A DNA stretch of 64,000 nt from Jejuia sp040720935 (GCF_040720935.1 NZ_JBFDAE010000003.1:248001-312000), one strand, 5' to 3'. Positions 34,977-42,333 are shown, counted from the first letter of the stretch. Translations and numbers: made by a program. Notes: generated by a model not told the origin, from the letters alone.

Positions 34977-34984
34977 CAAAAATA
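34977..34984 (-). promoter_or_regulatory. -7 box (TATTTTTG) of the Crp/Fnr gene
   Basis: The box ends three bases before ATG 34973, so the mRNA would be leaderless. Confidence 0.55.
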
Positions 34985-35010
34985 ATCATTTATAAATTTG
35001 AAATAAAAGT

Positions 35011-35042
35011 TTGGTGGAGTTTTAATAAAAAATGTATATTTG
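35011..35042 (+). promoter_or_regulatory. Promoter of tRNA-Arg
   Basis: -33 TTG at 35011-35013, 21-base spacer, -7 TATATTTG at 35035-35042, 14 bases before the tRNA 5' end. Confidence 0.7.
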
Positions 35043-35056
35043 CACCCACTTAAAAA

Positions 35057-35130
35057 GGCCATGTGGCGCAACTGAATAGCGCACTTGATTACGGCTCAAG
35101 AGGTTGCAGGTTTGAATCCTGCCATGGTCA
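35057..35130 (+). tRNA. tRNA-Arg (anticodon ACG)
   Basis: A full cloverleaf can be drawn: acceptor GGCCATG/CATGGTC, D stem GCGC/GCGC, anticodon stem CTTGA/TCAAG with loop TTACGGC (anticodon ACG), T arm GCAGG-TTTGAAT-CCTGC and discriminator A. CCA is not encoded. The 3' half lies antisense to the end of the serine recombinase gene, marking the tRNA as the integration site of the mobile element to its right. Confidence 0.93.
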
Positions 35131-36700
35131 CTAAAGGGGATTTTCTGCAGATCGAGTGGGAAGTCCTCTTTTTTATATCCTCCGAACCCCTTGAAAACAA
35201 ACAGATTGCATCAAAAATTTCATTGACCCGAAAAGTTCGAACCGCCTTCTTTTTGAAGTCGTACCTAATTCCATCGGGGAACACCATATATTGTATGGCC
35301 CTTTTGGTTTTTAGATCGCCCAACTCCCACAATAAAGGCAAGTTACAGGCAAAGTCAAGTGCAATTTTTATGGATTTTTTAAGGTTCGAACTATTTATTC
35401 CCCCATTTCCCAATTTTAACTCCAATTCTCTTTGTTCGGTTTTTAGTTCCGGCATAAAAAGGTCGTACTGAGATTTTGTAATCTCGTTCAGCACAACGAA
35501 CCTTCTTTCCAATGTATCTATCCGTTCTTTGAGCAGGTCAAGTTCTTTGGCCGATCGCTTTTGGTCGTCAAGTGCTTCTTGATTTTTATCAAGTAAGGTG
35601 TCGTGCATGATATCGGTCAAGGGGCCGATATATTTTTTATCGGCTATTGCAAACCTGCCCAATACATTCAAGAATTCTTCATGGAGCTTTTTGGCACTTC
35701 TGTTTTCTTTGCTGCCCTTACGTCTGTTCTTGTAATAATACAGGCCTTTTTTCTTTACGACATATCCGGTGTAAGGTGTTCCGCAAACCGAAGATCTGAT
35801 GAACGTTTTTAATGGCAGATTTTCATCATCGAACGAATATTTCTTAGGTGGGTCCCCCGCATGAAGCAAATTATGTATCTTGAGAAAAACTTTTTTAGAT
35901 ATCAGGGCTTCGTGTTTTCCCTGGATTACCTCCCCGGGAATCAGGGCATTGACCATAAGTCCGCAATAGAAAGGATTTCTAAAAAGGTCGGTCAATTTTT
36001 TTGCTTTTATATTCAAGCCCTTTTCTTTCAGACGTGCGGCAATTTCAACATGGGACATATTGGCGTTTGCTTTCCATAAAAAGGCTTGCTTGAGCAATCT
36101 TCCTTCTTCTGAAATTACGAAATTCGGGATCTTCCCTTTTCCCGGATTTGTATTGGTATATCCAAAGGGATACGCTCCCGTCCAGTATCCCCTTCGTAAT
36201 TTTTCCCGCATTCCCGTAATGGATTTATCCCTTCGGACTTGGTTGTCAAAGTGGGAAAACATGTGGTACAGGTTTTCCTGGAACGTACCGGCACTTGTGG
36301 TTACATCAATTTCCTGAGTGGCCGAAATCACGGCTACTCCCTGCTTTTTAAGTTGCCCGCTGATATACGCTCCGTTCGCACCTGTTCTTGAAAATCTGTC
36401 GTAGGAATAGACAATGATATAGCCAATGTCCTTTCTCCGTTTAACATAGTTCAGCATCTTTTGGAATTCCTTACGTTCATCGCTTTTTGCCGATTCATAA
36501 GTTCCCCCAAAATATTCTAATACTTCCAGTTCTTTCCTAAGTGCATACTCTTGGCAATACTTAAGTTGGGTTGTTAGGCTGGCATTGTTATCAAATTGCT
36601 CTTTACTGGAAACACGGGTGTAAATAACGGCCGTATTGCTTTTCCCTATAATTCTTCCCTTTTCCTTTTTAGCAAATTGATGAAATACATTTAAGTCCAT
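35096..36700 (-). CDS. Large serine recombinase ending inside the tRNA gene
   Basis: Site-specific recombinase of 534 residues, presumably integrating and excising the element. The resolvase catalytic domain (about 20-165) has the nucleophile Ser in AVIYTRVSSKEQ and the Arg-rich YDRFSRTGANG. A Recombinase domain follows (about 180-285, FRNPFYCGLMVN), then a zinc-ribbon position where only one of the usual four Cys remains (VCGTPYTGY), and a coiled coil (LDLLKERIDTLERRF). ATG 36700 is preferred over TTG 36727 because AAGGAG lies six bases upstream and the 59-residue gene ends across it. The last 11 codons (VTMAGFKPATS) and stop are antisense to tRNA-Arg. Confidence 0.92.
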   Translation of the reverse strand: MDLNVFHQFAKKEKGRIIGKSNTAVIYTRVSSKEQFDNNASLTTQLKYCQEYALRKELEVLEYFGGTYESAKSDERKEFQKMLNYVKRRKDIGYIIVYSYDRFSRTGANGAYISGQLKKQGVAVISATQEIDVTTSAGTFQENLYHMFSHFDNQVRRDKSITGMREKLRRGYWTGAYPFGYTNTNPGKGKIPNFVISEEGRLLKQAFLWKANANMSHVEIAARLKEKGLNIKAKKLTDLFRNPFYCGLMVNALIPGEVIQGKHEALISKKVFLKIHNLLHAGDPPKKYSFDDENLPLKTFIRSSVCGTPYTGYVVKKKGLYYYKNRRKGSKENRSAKKLHEEFLNVLGRFAIADKKYIGPLTDIMHDTLLDKNQEALDDQKRSAKELDLLKERIDTLERRFVVLNEITKSQYDLFMPELKTEQRELELKLGNGGINSSNLKKSIKIALDFACNLPLLWELGDLKTKRAIQYMVFPDGIRYDFKKKAVRTFRVNEIFDAICLFSRGSEDIKKRTSHSICRKSPLVTMAGFKPATS

Positions 36701-36870
36701 GTGCTCCTTTTTTGGACATGGCCACAAACTATATTGGCGAGTTCTTGAAGTTGTCCTACGATCTTTTCCGCATCTTCTTCCAAGTAATCCTCAAAACCTT
36801 TATAAGTTTTGAGCCATGCGCTGTTGAATATTTTATTTTTCTGCTTTAGCTCAATTGTTGAGTTTGACAT
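36691..36870 (-). CDS. Small 59-residue protein coupled to the recombinase
   Basis: Unrecognised small ORF starting MSNSTIELKQKNKIFNSAWL, with an acidic helix-forming middle (EDYLEEDAEKIVGQLQELAN) and a basic C-terminus. It has good flavobacterial codon character and its stop overlaps the recombinase ATG by ten bases, which suggests translational coupling. It may assist or control the recombinase, by position only. Confidence 0.6.
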   Translation of the reverse strand: MSNSTIELKQKNKIFNSAWLKTYKGFEDYLEEDAEKIVGQLQELANIVCGHVQKRSTWT

Positions 36871-37012
36871 TTCCCGTAAATATTGGCAGCTCCTTTGTCT
36901 TATGGGTCACTACCGTATTTGTAAAAGCAGGCTTTAATTTACCTTTTTTTTGATTAAATCCCTCATGGGATTACTATTTTTTTTCATACTTATGAGTTGC
37001 TTGTTAACAACT

Positions 37013-37294
37013 TTAAGCACTGGTAGCTAGGTTGATTTTTTTCTTGAATATCCTGTTTACACAGACGACCTTACCATTGCTTTGCTTGATTTCCAAATTT
37101 TGAAAATCGTGCTGTTTCAAAACGTCAATGATACGCTCTCCCGTATTTATTCTTTCCAAACCTTCAATTACATCAACCTCCCCATTTTTGATTATTAATT
37201 TGATGGATAGAAACCTTTTGTTACGTATCATCTCCAATACTTGGATTTCAGAGGAAGATAATCCTGAAGATTGTAGCTTATCGGTCTTTTTCAT
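37013..37294 (-). CDS. 93-residue protein of the recombinase operon
   Basis: Unrecognised small protein starting MKKTDKLQSSGLSSSEIQVL. It has a short N-terminal helical part, then strands KRFLSIKLIIKNGEVDVIEG and NLEIKQSNGKVVCVNR. It lies between the decayed HTH copy and the 59-residue gene on the same strand and would be transcribed from the conserved operator/promoter at 37645-37703. A regulatory or DNA-binding role is possible but not shown. Confidence 0.6.
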   Translation of the reverse strand: MKKTDKLQSSGLSSSEIQVLEMIRNKRFLSIKLIIKNGEVDVIEGLERINTGERIIDVLKQHDFQNLEIKQSNGKVVCVNRIFKKKINLATSA

Positions 37295-37334
37295 AATCTA
37301 TTTGTTTAAAAATGGCTTGCTTCGTGGCTTCCGA

Positions 37335-37613
37335 CTAACTTTGGCTTTTAATCCGACCGACTTCTTATTGTCAATAGGCGACCTTATGTCGTTAGGGTCA
37401 AAAAGAACTCTGTCTTTAATAACAGTCTTTTTTTTAATTTATGAATAAATGGTCGGTGTGGAAACCGAGATTTTTTTTGGTGAAATCTGAAAACGTCAAT
37501 AATGAATCCCTAGATTTTTGAGTTTTTAGATTGTTCCGTATCCATTTTAAAAAATTTGTTTTTCTTGATTATTGAAGGTAATGTTCTTGAAATTCCGTCA
37601 TTATACGATTCAT
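37335..37613 (-). pseudogene. Decayed copy of the HTH regulator (inverted relative to 38983-39285)
   Basis: On the minus strand this stretch aligns through its length with the intact HTH gene: shared blocks include GAAAAACAAATTT, GATTCATTnTTGACnnTTTC, TCTCGGTTTCCA, CATTTATT, GTTCTTTTTGACCCTA, CGACATAAG and AGTCGGAAG. Stops, frameshifts and a deletion through the recognition-helix part destroy the reading frame. Homology continues on both sides, upstream through the operator and downstream to a shared CGAAGCAAGCCAT. Confidence 0.85.
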
Positions 37614-37644
37614 ATTGTTGGATTGTGGTTTGTTTGATATATAG

Positions 37645-37703
37645 CAAACCTAATAAGATTTAATATCAAGCAATGGCTTTGCCGTACATGGTGTATTGTA
37701 CGG
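37645..37703 (-). promoter_or_regulatory. Operator and promoter, copy A (drives recombinase operon)
   Basis: The perfect inverted repeat CCGTACA-n8-TGTACGG (37682-37703) lies just upstream of a -33 TTG (37671-37673), an 18-base spacer and a -7 TAGGTTTG (37645-37652) on the minus strand. It is better conserved with copy B than the dead gene it precedes, suggesting selection on the site. Confidence 0.7.
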
Positions 37704-37719
37704 TAAAATAGTTAACAGA

Positions 37720-37860
37720 GTTTCAAATCATCTAGCGCAATCCTAAATGAAGTTTATTCTGGGGTCTAGGAGTATTTATAAGGTTCATCTATCAGAAGTT
37801 GGAGTGAAGTTTTGTAGAGTGCTTTTCCATATCCGTTGTCATCATATTATTGACATGGTT
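37720..37860 (-). pseudogene. Decayed gene fragment preceding operator copy A
   Basis: On the minus strand a frame reads YDDNGYGKALYKTSLQLLID then EPYKYS before a stop at 37766. It aligns in DNA with the fragment at 38731-38889 in front of operator copy B, so both copies carry the 3' end of the same unidentified gene. Confidence 0.5.
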
Positions 37861-37864
37861 TTTA

Positions 37865-38730
37865 GGGCGAACTTGTATGGAGGGCAAATCCCCTCCTTTC
37901 TTCTGTTCATTTATTCAATCGTATGTAATCCCTTTTGTGGATCCTATCGAGAATCAATGGGGTTGCTTGGTTTTTTGGAGAAAACTTTAGTCTCCTCATG
38001 AGGTTCGCCAAGTCTTTTGGTAAGTCTGCTCCATTGCGGTTTCAGGCCCCGGGATGACCTCGCTCCGCTCAACCATCCCGAACTTTTCACCTCCATTCCA
38101 CAGACCCACCCAAGACTGCACATAAAGACTAAGGAAACTTAGAAAAAAAGTTCCCTTAGACTTTATTTTTCCCGCCGCCAACCCCAATCAACACATGGGT
38201 TGGTTTATTGAAATTGAATGTAATTTGTAATGAGCAATTTATCGGGTGAGAATTCATATATTATTGAGAGCGTGTGTAGGGTTCTTTATGAAATTTGGGC
38301 ATCTTCATTTCTTTTGTGATAACCTAATTTTTAAATTCCATGAGTATTCCAATATATTCAATGTCATATTCTTTGTGATGACGCAAGGATTTTGATTTTT
38401 CCATTATTATCCCGTTATTCATTCTTGTTTCAGATTAATGCTAGTCCGCTTCTCAAAGACCCTGACGGGTGCTTTTTTTTGTGGCTAGGGAGAAAGAAGA
38501 AAAGGTGGATATTCCTTTGGTTTAGTTTTTGTTATCTTCTGTTTGGTGATCTATATATACATTTATATAAATGTATATATAAATGAATAACAAGTAATCA
38601 TGGATGTTTTTTTGCATCTTTAAAAAAGGTATGCTAACAGTCGCATTCCACTTGCCTTATCTTTTTCTCCCTCTCCATTTATTTACACACCTTTTATCAA
38701 AATGGTTTAAGGGCTTTTATTTAAAGTTAA
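37865..38730. other. Gene-poor core of the element with several inverted repeats
   Basis: No ORF here has coding character on either strand. Visible structures: GGAGGG/CCCTCC hairpin at 37879-37896; GGGATG/CATCCC pairing across 38052-38080; CTAAGGAAACTT/AAGTTCCCTTAG at 38129-38159; an ACCCTGACGGGT hairpin with eight T at 38459-38480 (plus-strand terminator-like); and a perfect 30-bp AT palindrome at 38552-38581. An oriT, replication origin or recombination site could be here; the sequence alone does not decide. Confidence 0.45.
38552..38581. repeat. Perfect 30-bp AT-rich palindrome
   Basis: Each 15-base arm reads TATATATACATTTAT and its complement follows with no spacer. Its position is between the two outward-facing promoter regions of the element. 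Confidence 0.8.
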
Positions 38731-38889
38731 CTGGTTCAGAATTGGGTAATACATGGGGAAAACGCACATGGAAAGGCACGTTACAAAACCGCGCTCCAAT
38801 TTTTGGCAGATGAATCCTATAAATTCTTCCAAGTGCCAGAAGCGGAAATTTCGCTTAAAATAACGCTAGAGGATGTAAAACTCTACTGA
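38731..38889 (+). pseudogene. 3' fragment of an unidentified gene before operator copy B
   Basis: After a stop at 38728 an open frame of 52 codons reads ...HGKARYKTALQFLADESY then KFFQVPEAEISLKITLEDVK and ends at TGA 38889. It has real protein character but no start codon. The paralogous fragment lies at 37720-37860. The parent family is not recognised. Confidence 0.55.
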
Positions 38890-38898
38890 CTGTTTTAT

Positions 38899-38956
38899 CG
38901 TACAGTACACCATGTACACCAAAGCCATTGCATAATGTCAAATGGTGGTAGGGTTG
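38899..38956 (+). promoter_or_regulatory. Operator and promoter, copy B (drives HTH-mobC-relaxase)
   Basis: Inverted repeat CGTACA-n8-TGTACA (38899-38918), -33 TTG (38928-38930), 18-base spacer, -7 TAGGGTTG (38949-38956, one mismatch to TAnnTTTG). Same layout and spacing as copy A. Confidence 0.65.
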
Positions 38957-38982
38957 CTTTATGTACACTACAATTCTACAAA

Positions 38983-39285
38983 ATGAAAAGAATATATGTA
39001 ATGGACGGTGACCGAATTCAAGAGTACGTTCCCATTACCGGTCAAGAAAAACAAATTTCCAAAATCGGTCCGGAACCATCCACAGATTCAAAATCGGGAG
39101 ATTCATTGTTGACCATTTCAGACCTTACTAAAAAATTCTCGGTTTCCAAACCAGCCATTTATTTCTGGATCAAAAAAGGGCTACTGAAAAGAACCCCAAT
39201 TGGAGGCAGGGTTCTTTTTGACCCTAGCGACATAAGAACGCTTATTGATAACATGAAAGTTAGTCGGATAAAAAACCAAAGCTAG
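38983..39285 (+). CDS. HTH (excisionase/MerR-like) regulator of the element
   Basis: DNA-binding protein of 100 residues. The helix-turn-helix 17-type domain occupies about 40-95: LLTISDLTKKFSVSKPAIYF, WIKKGLLKRTPIGGRVLF, then DPSDIRTLID. Proteins of this kind act as excisionases or as repressors of mobile-element genes. ATG 38983 is preferred to 38935 because the latter lies upstream of the -7 box at 38949. The palindrome just upstream is a likely autoregulatory site. A decayed inverted paralogue is at 37335-37613. Confidence 0.82.
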   Translation: MKRIYVMDGDRIQEYVPITGQEKQISKIGPEPSTDSKSGDSLLTISDLTKKFSVSKPAIYFWIKKGLLKRTPIGGRVLFDPSDIRTLIDNMKVSRIKNQS

Positions 39286-39377
39286 TCGGAAGTCGCGAAG
39301 CAAGCCATGTTTTTGCAAGCAAAAACTGCTCACTTCGTTCGCATGAAGTATAAAGTATCATCTCAAAATTCCTAAAA

Positions 39378-39734
39378 ATGGCAAGACCTAAAAAAGACAT
39401 ACAATCATTAAAAGCAATTCGGGTAAACGTTAGAATGACGGTCAATGAATTCTTGGTTGTATCGGATAGTGCAAATTGTTTGGGCATCGGAATCCCTGAT
39501 TATATCAGAAGAAAAGTAACGGGCAGGCCGCTTCCAAGAACAAGAGTGATGCCTGAAAACAGAAAACTGTTCATTGAGTTGAGCCGCATAGGTAATAACA
39601 TTAACCAATTGACCAAAAAGGCACATTTAGGAATGCATACTCCCAAAATATTGCAAAGGGAATTGCTAGAGTTGAAAGAAACCATAAATCTCCTAAAGTC
39701 AAATATTGTAAACCATGATAGCCGATCAGATTAA
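39378..39734 (+). CDS. mobC: MobC-type relaxosome protein
   Basis: Mobilization accessory protein of 118 residues. An N-terminal ribbon-helix-helix-like region (IRVNVRMTVNEFLVVSDSAN) is followed by the MobC family block ELSRIGNNINQLTKKAHLG near residue 65. It would bind oriT and assist relaxase nicking. Its end overlaps the relaxase start by 20 bases, showing coupled expression. Members often read IRVRLTEEE at the front; the present sequence is divergent but consistent. Confidence 0.85.
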   Translation: MARPKKDIQSLKAIRVNVRMTVNEFLVVSDSANCLGIGIPDYIRRKVTGRPLPRTRVMPENRKLFIELSRIGNNINQLTKKAHLGMHTPKILQRELLELKETINLLKSNIVNHDSRSD

Positions 39735-40758
39735 GGGCAAGGACTTTTATGGATTGCTCGCTTACCACGAAAAGAAAGCAAAGAAAGGAAAGGGGTATTT
39801 TCTGGATGCCAATATCGTGCATGGAAAACCAGTAAGCATGACAAAGGAATTCAACGTTATAAGACAATTGCGACCTAGGCTAAGTAAAGCTGTCTATCAT
39901 GTTTCATTGAACCTACCACATGAAGATAATATGACGGATAAAGAATTCATCTCGATGGGATGGGACTATCTACAGGGCATGGGATTTGATGACAATCAAT
40001 ACATCATGTACAGGCATATCGATCAGGAACACCAGCACATCCATATCATTGCGAACAGGGTAAAATTTTCTGGAGATTTGGTCAGCGACAGTAAAGATTA
40101 TAAACGTAGTGAGCATCTGATAAGAACCTTGGAAAGAAAATATGGCTTGACCGAATTGACGAATGTTGAGTTGGGCAAGAAGGCATCGCCTAATAAAAAA
40201 GAATTGGAAAAAGCCATTCGTACAGGTAAACCTCCAATCAAATTACTATTACAAATAAAAATAGATGATGCCCTATCAAAATCGTATGATGTTTCAGAGT
40301 TTATCATTGCAATAAAGCAAAAAAACATCTCACCCAAATTCAATGCCAGTAAGACAACTGGAAGAGTTACTGGTATATCCTTTAAATACCAAGATGTGAT
40401 ATACAAGGGCAGTACTTTGGGAAGGCAATATTCATGGAACAATATTATTAAACAAATAGATTATGAACAAGACAGAGACCGTGCAATTATTCTCCAAAAT
40501 GATATGCCAAAACGAGGAACTGAAGGAATTGGTGCTGAAAGTAATGGCGCAGCAATTGGAAGTGTTGGAGCGACAGGAAGCATTAAGAAAGGGGCAGGAG
40601 AAACTGATCAAAAACCAGATTGTTATTTGGGAAAAGCTCAAACAGATGGATTGATACAGGATTATAATGAAGAGATTGATTGGACTCCTTTTAAATTGGA
40701 ATTTGGGGATAAAAATCGGTTTAAAAGGAAAAAGAAAAGAAAAGGTAGAAAGCTCTAG
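39715..40758 (+). CDS. mobB: MobB-type relaxase
   Basis: Relaxase/mobilization nuclease of 347 residues that nicks oriT and carries the transferred strand. The metal-binding three-His motif is HIDQEHQHIHIIANRV near residue 102. A candidate catalytic Tyr lies in the N-terminal part (DFYGLLAYH). The C-terminal third from about residue 250 is Gly/Ala/Ser-rich and overlaps another reading frame (40463-40654) that looks more protein-like, so the true extent of the relaxase C-terminus is uncertain. A terminator follows at 40835. Confidence 0.87.
   Translation: MIADQIKGKDFYGLLAYHEKKAKKGKGYFLDANIVHGKPVSMTKEFNVIRQLRPRLSKAVYHVSLNLPHEDNMTDKEFISMGWDYLQGMGFDDNQYIMYRHIDQEHQHIHIIANRVKFSGDLVSDSKDYKRSEHLIRTLERKYGLTELTNVELGKKASPNKKELEKAIRTGKPPIKLLLQIKIDDALSKSYDVSEFIIAIKQKNISPKFNASKTTGRVTGISFKYQDVIYKGSTLGRQYSWNNIIKQIDYEQDRDRAIILQNDMPKRGTEGIGAESNGAAIGSVGATGSIKKGAGETDQKPDCYLGKAQTDGLIQDYNEEIDWTPFKLEFGDKNRFKRKKKRKGRKL
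40463..40654 (+). CDS. Possible nested coiled-coil gene inside the relaxase 3' end
   Basis: A 63-codon ATG-started ORF in another frame reads MNKTETVQLFSKMICQNEEL followed by a long amphipathic helix (QQLEVLERQEALRKGQEKLI) ending WEKLKQMD. The overlapping relaxase frame here is low-complexity, which is what one expects if the nested frame is the one under selection. Either a true overprinted gene or part of a frameshifted relaxase. Confidence 0.5.
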   Translation: MNKTETVQLFSKMICQNEELKELVLKVMAQQLEVLERQEALRKGQEKLIKNQIVIWEKLKQMD

Positions 40759-40834
40759 AACTAGTTACAGATGGGACGAAATATTTCAATGTCCATCGCG
40801 TGTTTAGCTTCAAGCTCGGTATTCAGTACTAAGC

Positions 40835-40864
40835 CTATACAAGATTTCTTGTATAGCTTTTTTT
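40835..40864 (+). terminator. Intrinsic terminator after the relaxase
   Basis: Perfect nine-bp stem CTATACAAG/CTTGTATAG with a four-base loop, then C and a run of seven T. Confidence 0.85.
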
Positions 40865-40940
40865 ATTCAGGGTACAATATTTCTTTGTTTAGCAATTAAG
40901 TCAAGCTTATATTCTCAGTAAACCATTTATTGTTAAGTGC

Positions 40941-41987
40941 TCAATATACTTCCAACTTTTCATGCACTTTATCAATTTCTTTATCAATGTAAGCTTGAGC
41001 ATAATGTACGTATCTGTTAAAAGAATTACTAGCATAACTATGTCCACTAATTTTGCGCACTAAATGTTCTGGCATACCTAAAATGAGTAGGGTAGTAATG
41101 GCTGTTCTACGCATCATGTGAGAGCTCATTTTGTCGCAAAACAGAAGTTGTTTTTTATTAGAAGTCTTATTTATAACTTTAGTTTTTCCTTGTCTTTCCC
41201 GAGTCATTTCAATTGGGTTTGTAAAACCAGCTTTTTCTCCTATTTGCTTTAAAGTTCTATTAAAAATAAATAGGGTTATAGTTCTAAAAAGATATGTTTT
41301 AGCAGATTTGTGGCGATAATTTTTGTAGATACTTACAGCATATTGTGGAAGCTTAATAAAACTATAAGTTTTAGTTTTTTGAGATTTAATTTTTAGATAC
41401 CAATCATCATTTTCTTTTTCAAAATTTTTATTGGTTAATTTAAAAATATCTGAAAAGCGTAAACCCGTTGTGCAACCAAAAACAAATACATCTTTTGCCC
41501 GTTTCAGGGCAGGAGTGAGGCTGTTTTCAAAACCTTTGTCATGTATTAAAAATTTAAGTTGTTCAGGGGATAGCACCAAAATTTCAACATCTTCTTTACG
41601 AACATAGAATAATCTCTGAAAATCGCCTGTCGGGAAATCTTTATCATTCTTTAAATAATTAAAAAAAGTTCTAATTATCTTAATGTTATGGCCAACATAA
41701 TTATCATATAACCCGTTCTTATAACAATGTTCAGTAAATTTTTTGTAAAATTTTTTCCAATAGTTTTTTTCCGAAAGTAGTTCTCTTTTATTAAGTTTTG
41801 AAGCATCGCAAATACGCAGTTCAAAACCAGTTTGTACATTAAATTTTATTAATAATTTTAATGAAGATTTATAGTTTTCAATAGAGCCTTTTGTTATGCG
41901 TTCACCGTTTTTTTTAAGACGTTTTCCTGTTTCGCTTTCGCGGATAAATTGTTGAAACAATGGGATTAGTGGAGTTGGTTTTTTCAT
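40941..41987 (-). CDS. Tyrosine recombinase/integrase
   Basis: Site-specific recombinase of 348 residues. An N-terminal SAM-like core-binding domain (about 20-140) is followed by the catalytic domain with Arg I in GCTTGLRFSDI, the HxxR in SSHMMRRTAI, the third His in ISGHSYASNSFNRYVHYA and the Tyr nucleophile in that same stretch or just after (RYVHYAQAY). It sits at the downstream end of the Rhs-tip array in the same orientation, and convergent with the relaxase operon. It could belong to either the mobilizable element or the array. Confidence 0.9.
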   Translation of the reverse strand: MKKPTPLIPLFQQFIRESETGKRLKKNGERITKGSIENYKSSLKLLIKFNVQTGFELRICDASKLNKRELLSEKNYWKKFYKKFTEHCYKNGLYDNYVGHNIKIIRTFFNYLKNDKDFPTGDFQRLFYVRKEDVEILVLSPEQLKFLIHDKGFENSLTPALKRAKDVFVFGCTTGLRFSDIFKLTNKNFEKENDDWYLKIKSQKTKTYSFIKLPQYAVSIYKNYRHKSAKTYLFRTITLFIFNRTLKQIGEKAGFTNPIEMTRERQGKTKVINKTSNKKQLLFCDKMSSHMMRRTAITTLLILGMPEHLVRKISGHSYASNSFNRYVHYAQAYIDKEIDKVHEKLEVY

Positions 41988-42284
41988 AGATTTTCGTTTT
42001 GAATCGGATAATTACGAACGATAAATCTAGTGGATTTTTTTAATATGCTATGGATATAGCTAATTTAGGAAATGTATAAAGGGATTTTGTAAGACTAACA
42101 TTATCAATTACTAAAAATAGTATGGTTTTTTTAAAGGCTTCTGGGACTTAAGTATTCAAAATCTTTAGTATTTATTAAAAAAGTCCTTTTTTCGCCAACT
42201 TCTTAATCAAAAAAAAACGAGCATAAAAGATATACACGTTTCGTAACATTAATGTTATTATTTACTTTACTGCCTATCTTTATC
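41988..42284. other. AT-rich spacer between recombinase and Rhs array
   Basis: No gene seen. The integrase promoter and, if the recombinase acts here, its attachment site would be expected in this stretch. Confidence 0.4.
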
Positions 42285-42333
42285 GCCACTAGTAAATACT
42301 AGCTGTAGCCGTTAGTTGGACAAACTAGCACCA
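42285..42333 (-). repeat. Boundary element X, copy 1
   Basis: On the minus strand: GGTGCTAGTTTG, then AACGGCTACAGCT, then the hairpin CTAGTATTTACTAG and GGC. It lies 3' of the last immunity gene of the array, next to the recombinase. Other X copies: 45833 and 47546; related Y copies: 44228, 49561 and 50858. Confidence 0.75.

Larger units (their letters stand above)
35057..40865. mobile_element. Mobilizable element beside tRNA-Arg (right end undefined)
   Basis: Contents from left to right: serine recombinase, 59-residue and 93-residue proteins (all leftward), decayed copy of the regulator, a gene-poor core with palindromes, intact HTH regulator, MobC and relaxase (rightward), terminator. It encodes mobilization but no type IV coupling or mating-pair genes, so it would need a helper conjugative element. 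The left boundary is in the tRNA. I found no repeat of the tRNA 3' end to mark the right boundary; it may be near 40.87 kb or include the tyrosine recombinase to 41.99 kb. Confidence 0.75.

Noticed and set aside
37747..38001. 84-codon plus-strand ORF in the mobile element
   Set aside because: It is antisense to a decayed gene fragment (37720-37860) that aligns with the other arm of the duplication; composition is not protein-like.
37996..38187. 63-codon minus-strand ORF in the element core
   Set aside because: Lies over inverted repeats in the gene-poor core; no start context or recognisable domain. Possibly part of an origin region.
37671..38930. Invertible promoter segment flanked by inverted repeats
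   Set aside because: The inverted repeats at first suggested phase-variable inversion, but homology extends through a whole decayed gene on each side and the arms are too diverged, so an old inverted duplication explains them better.
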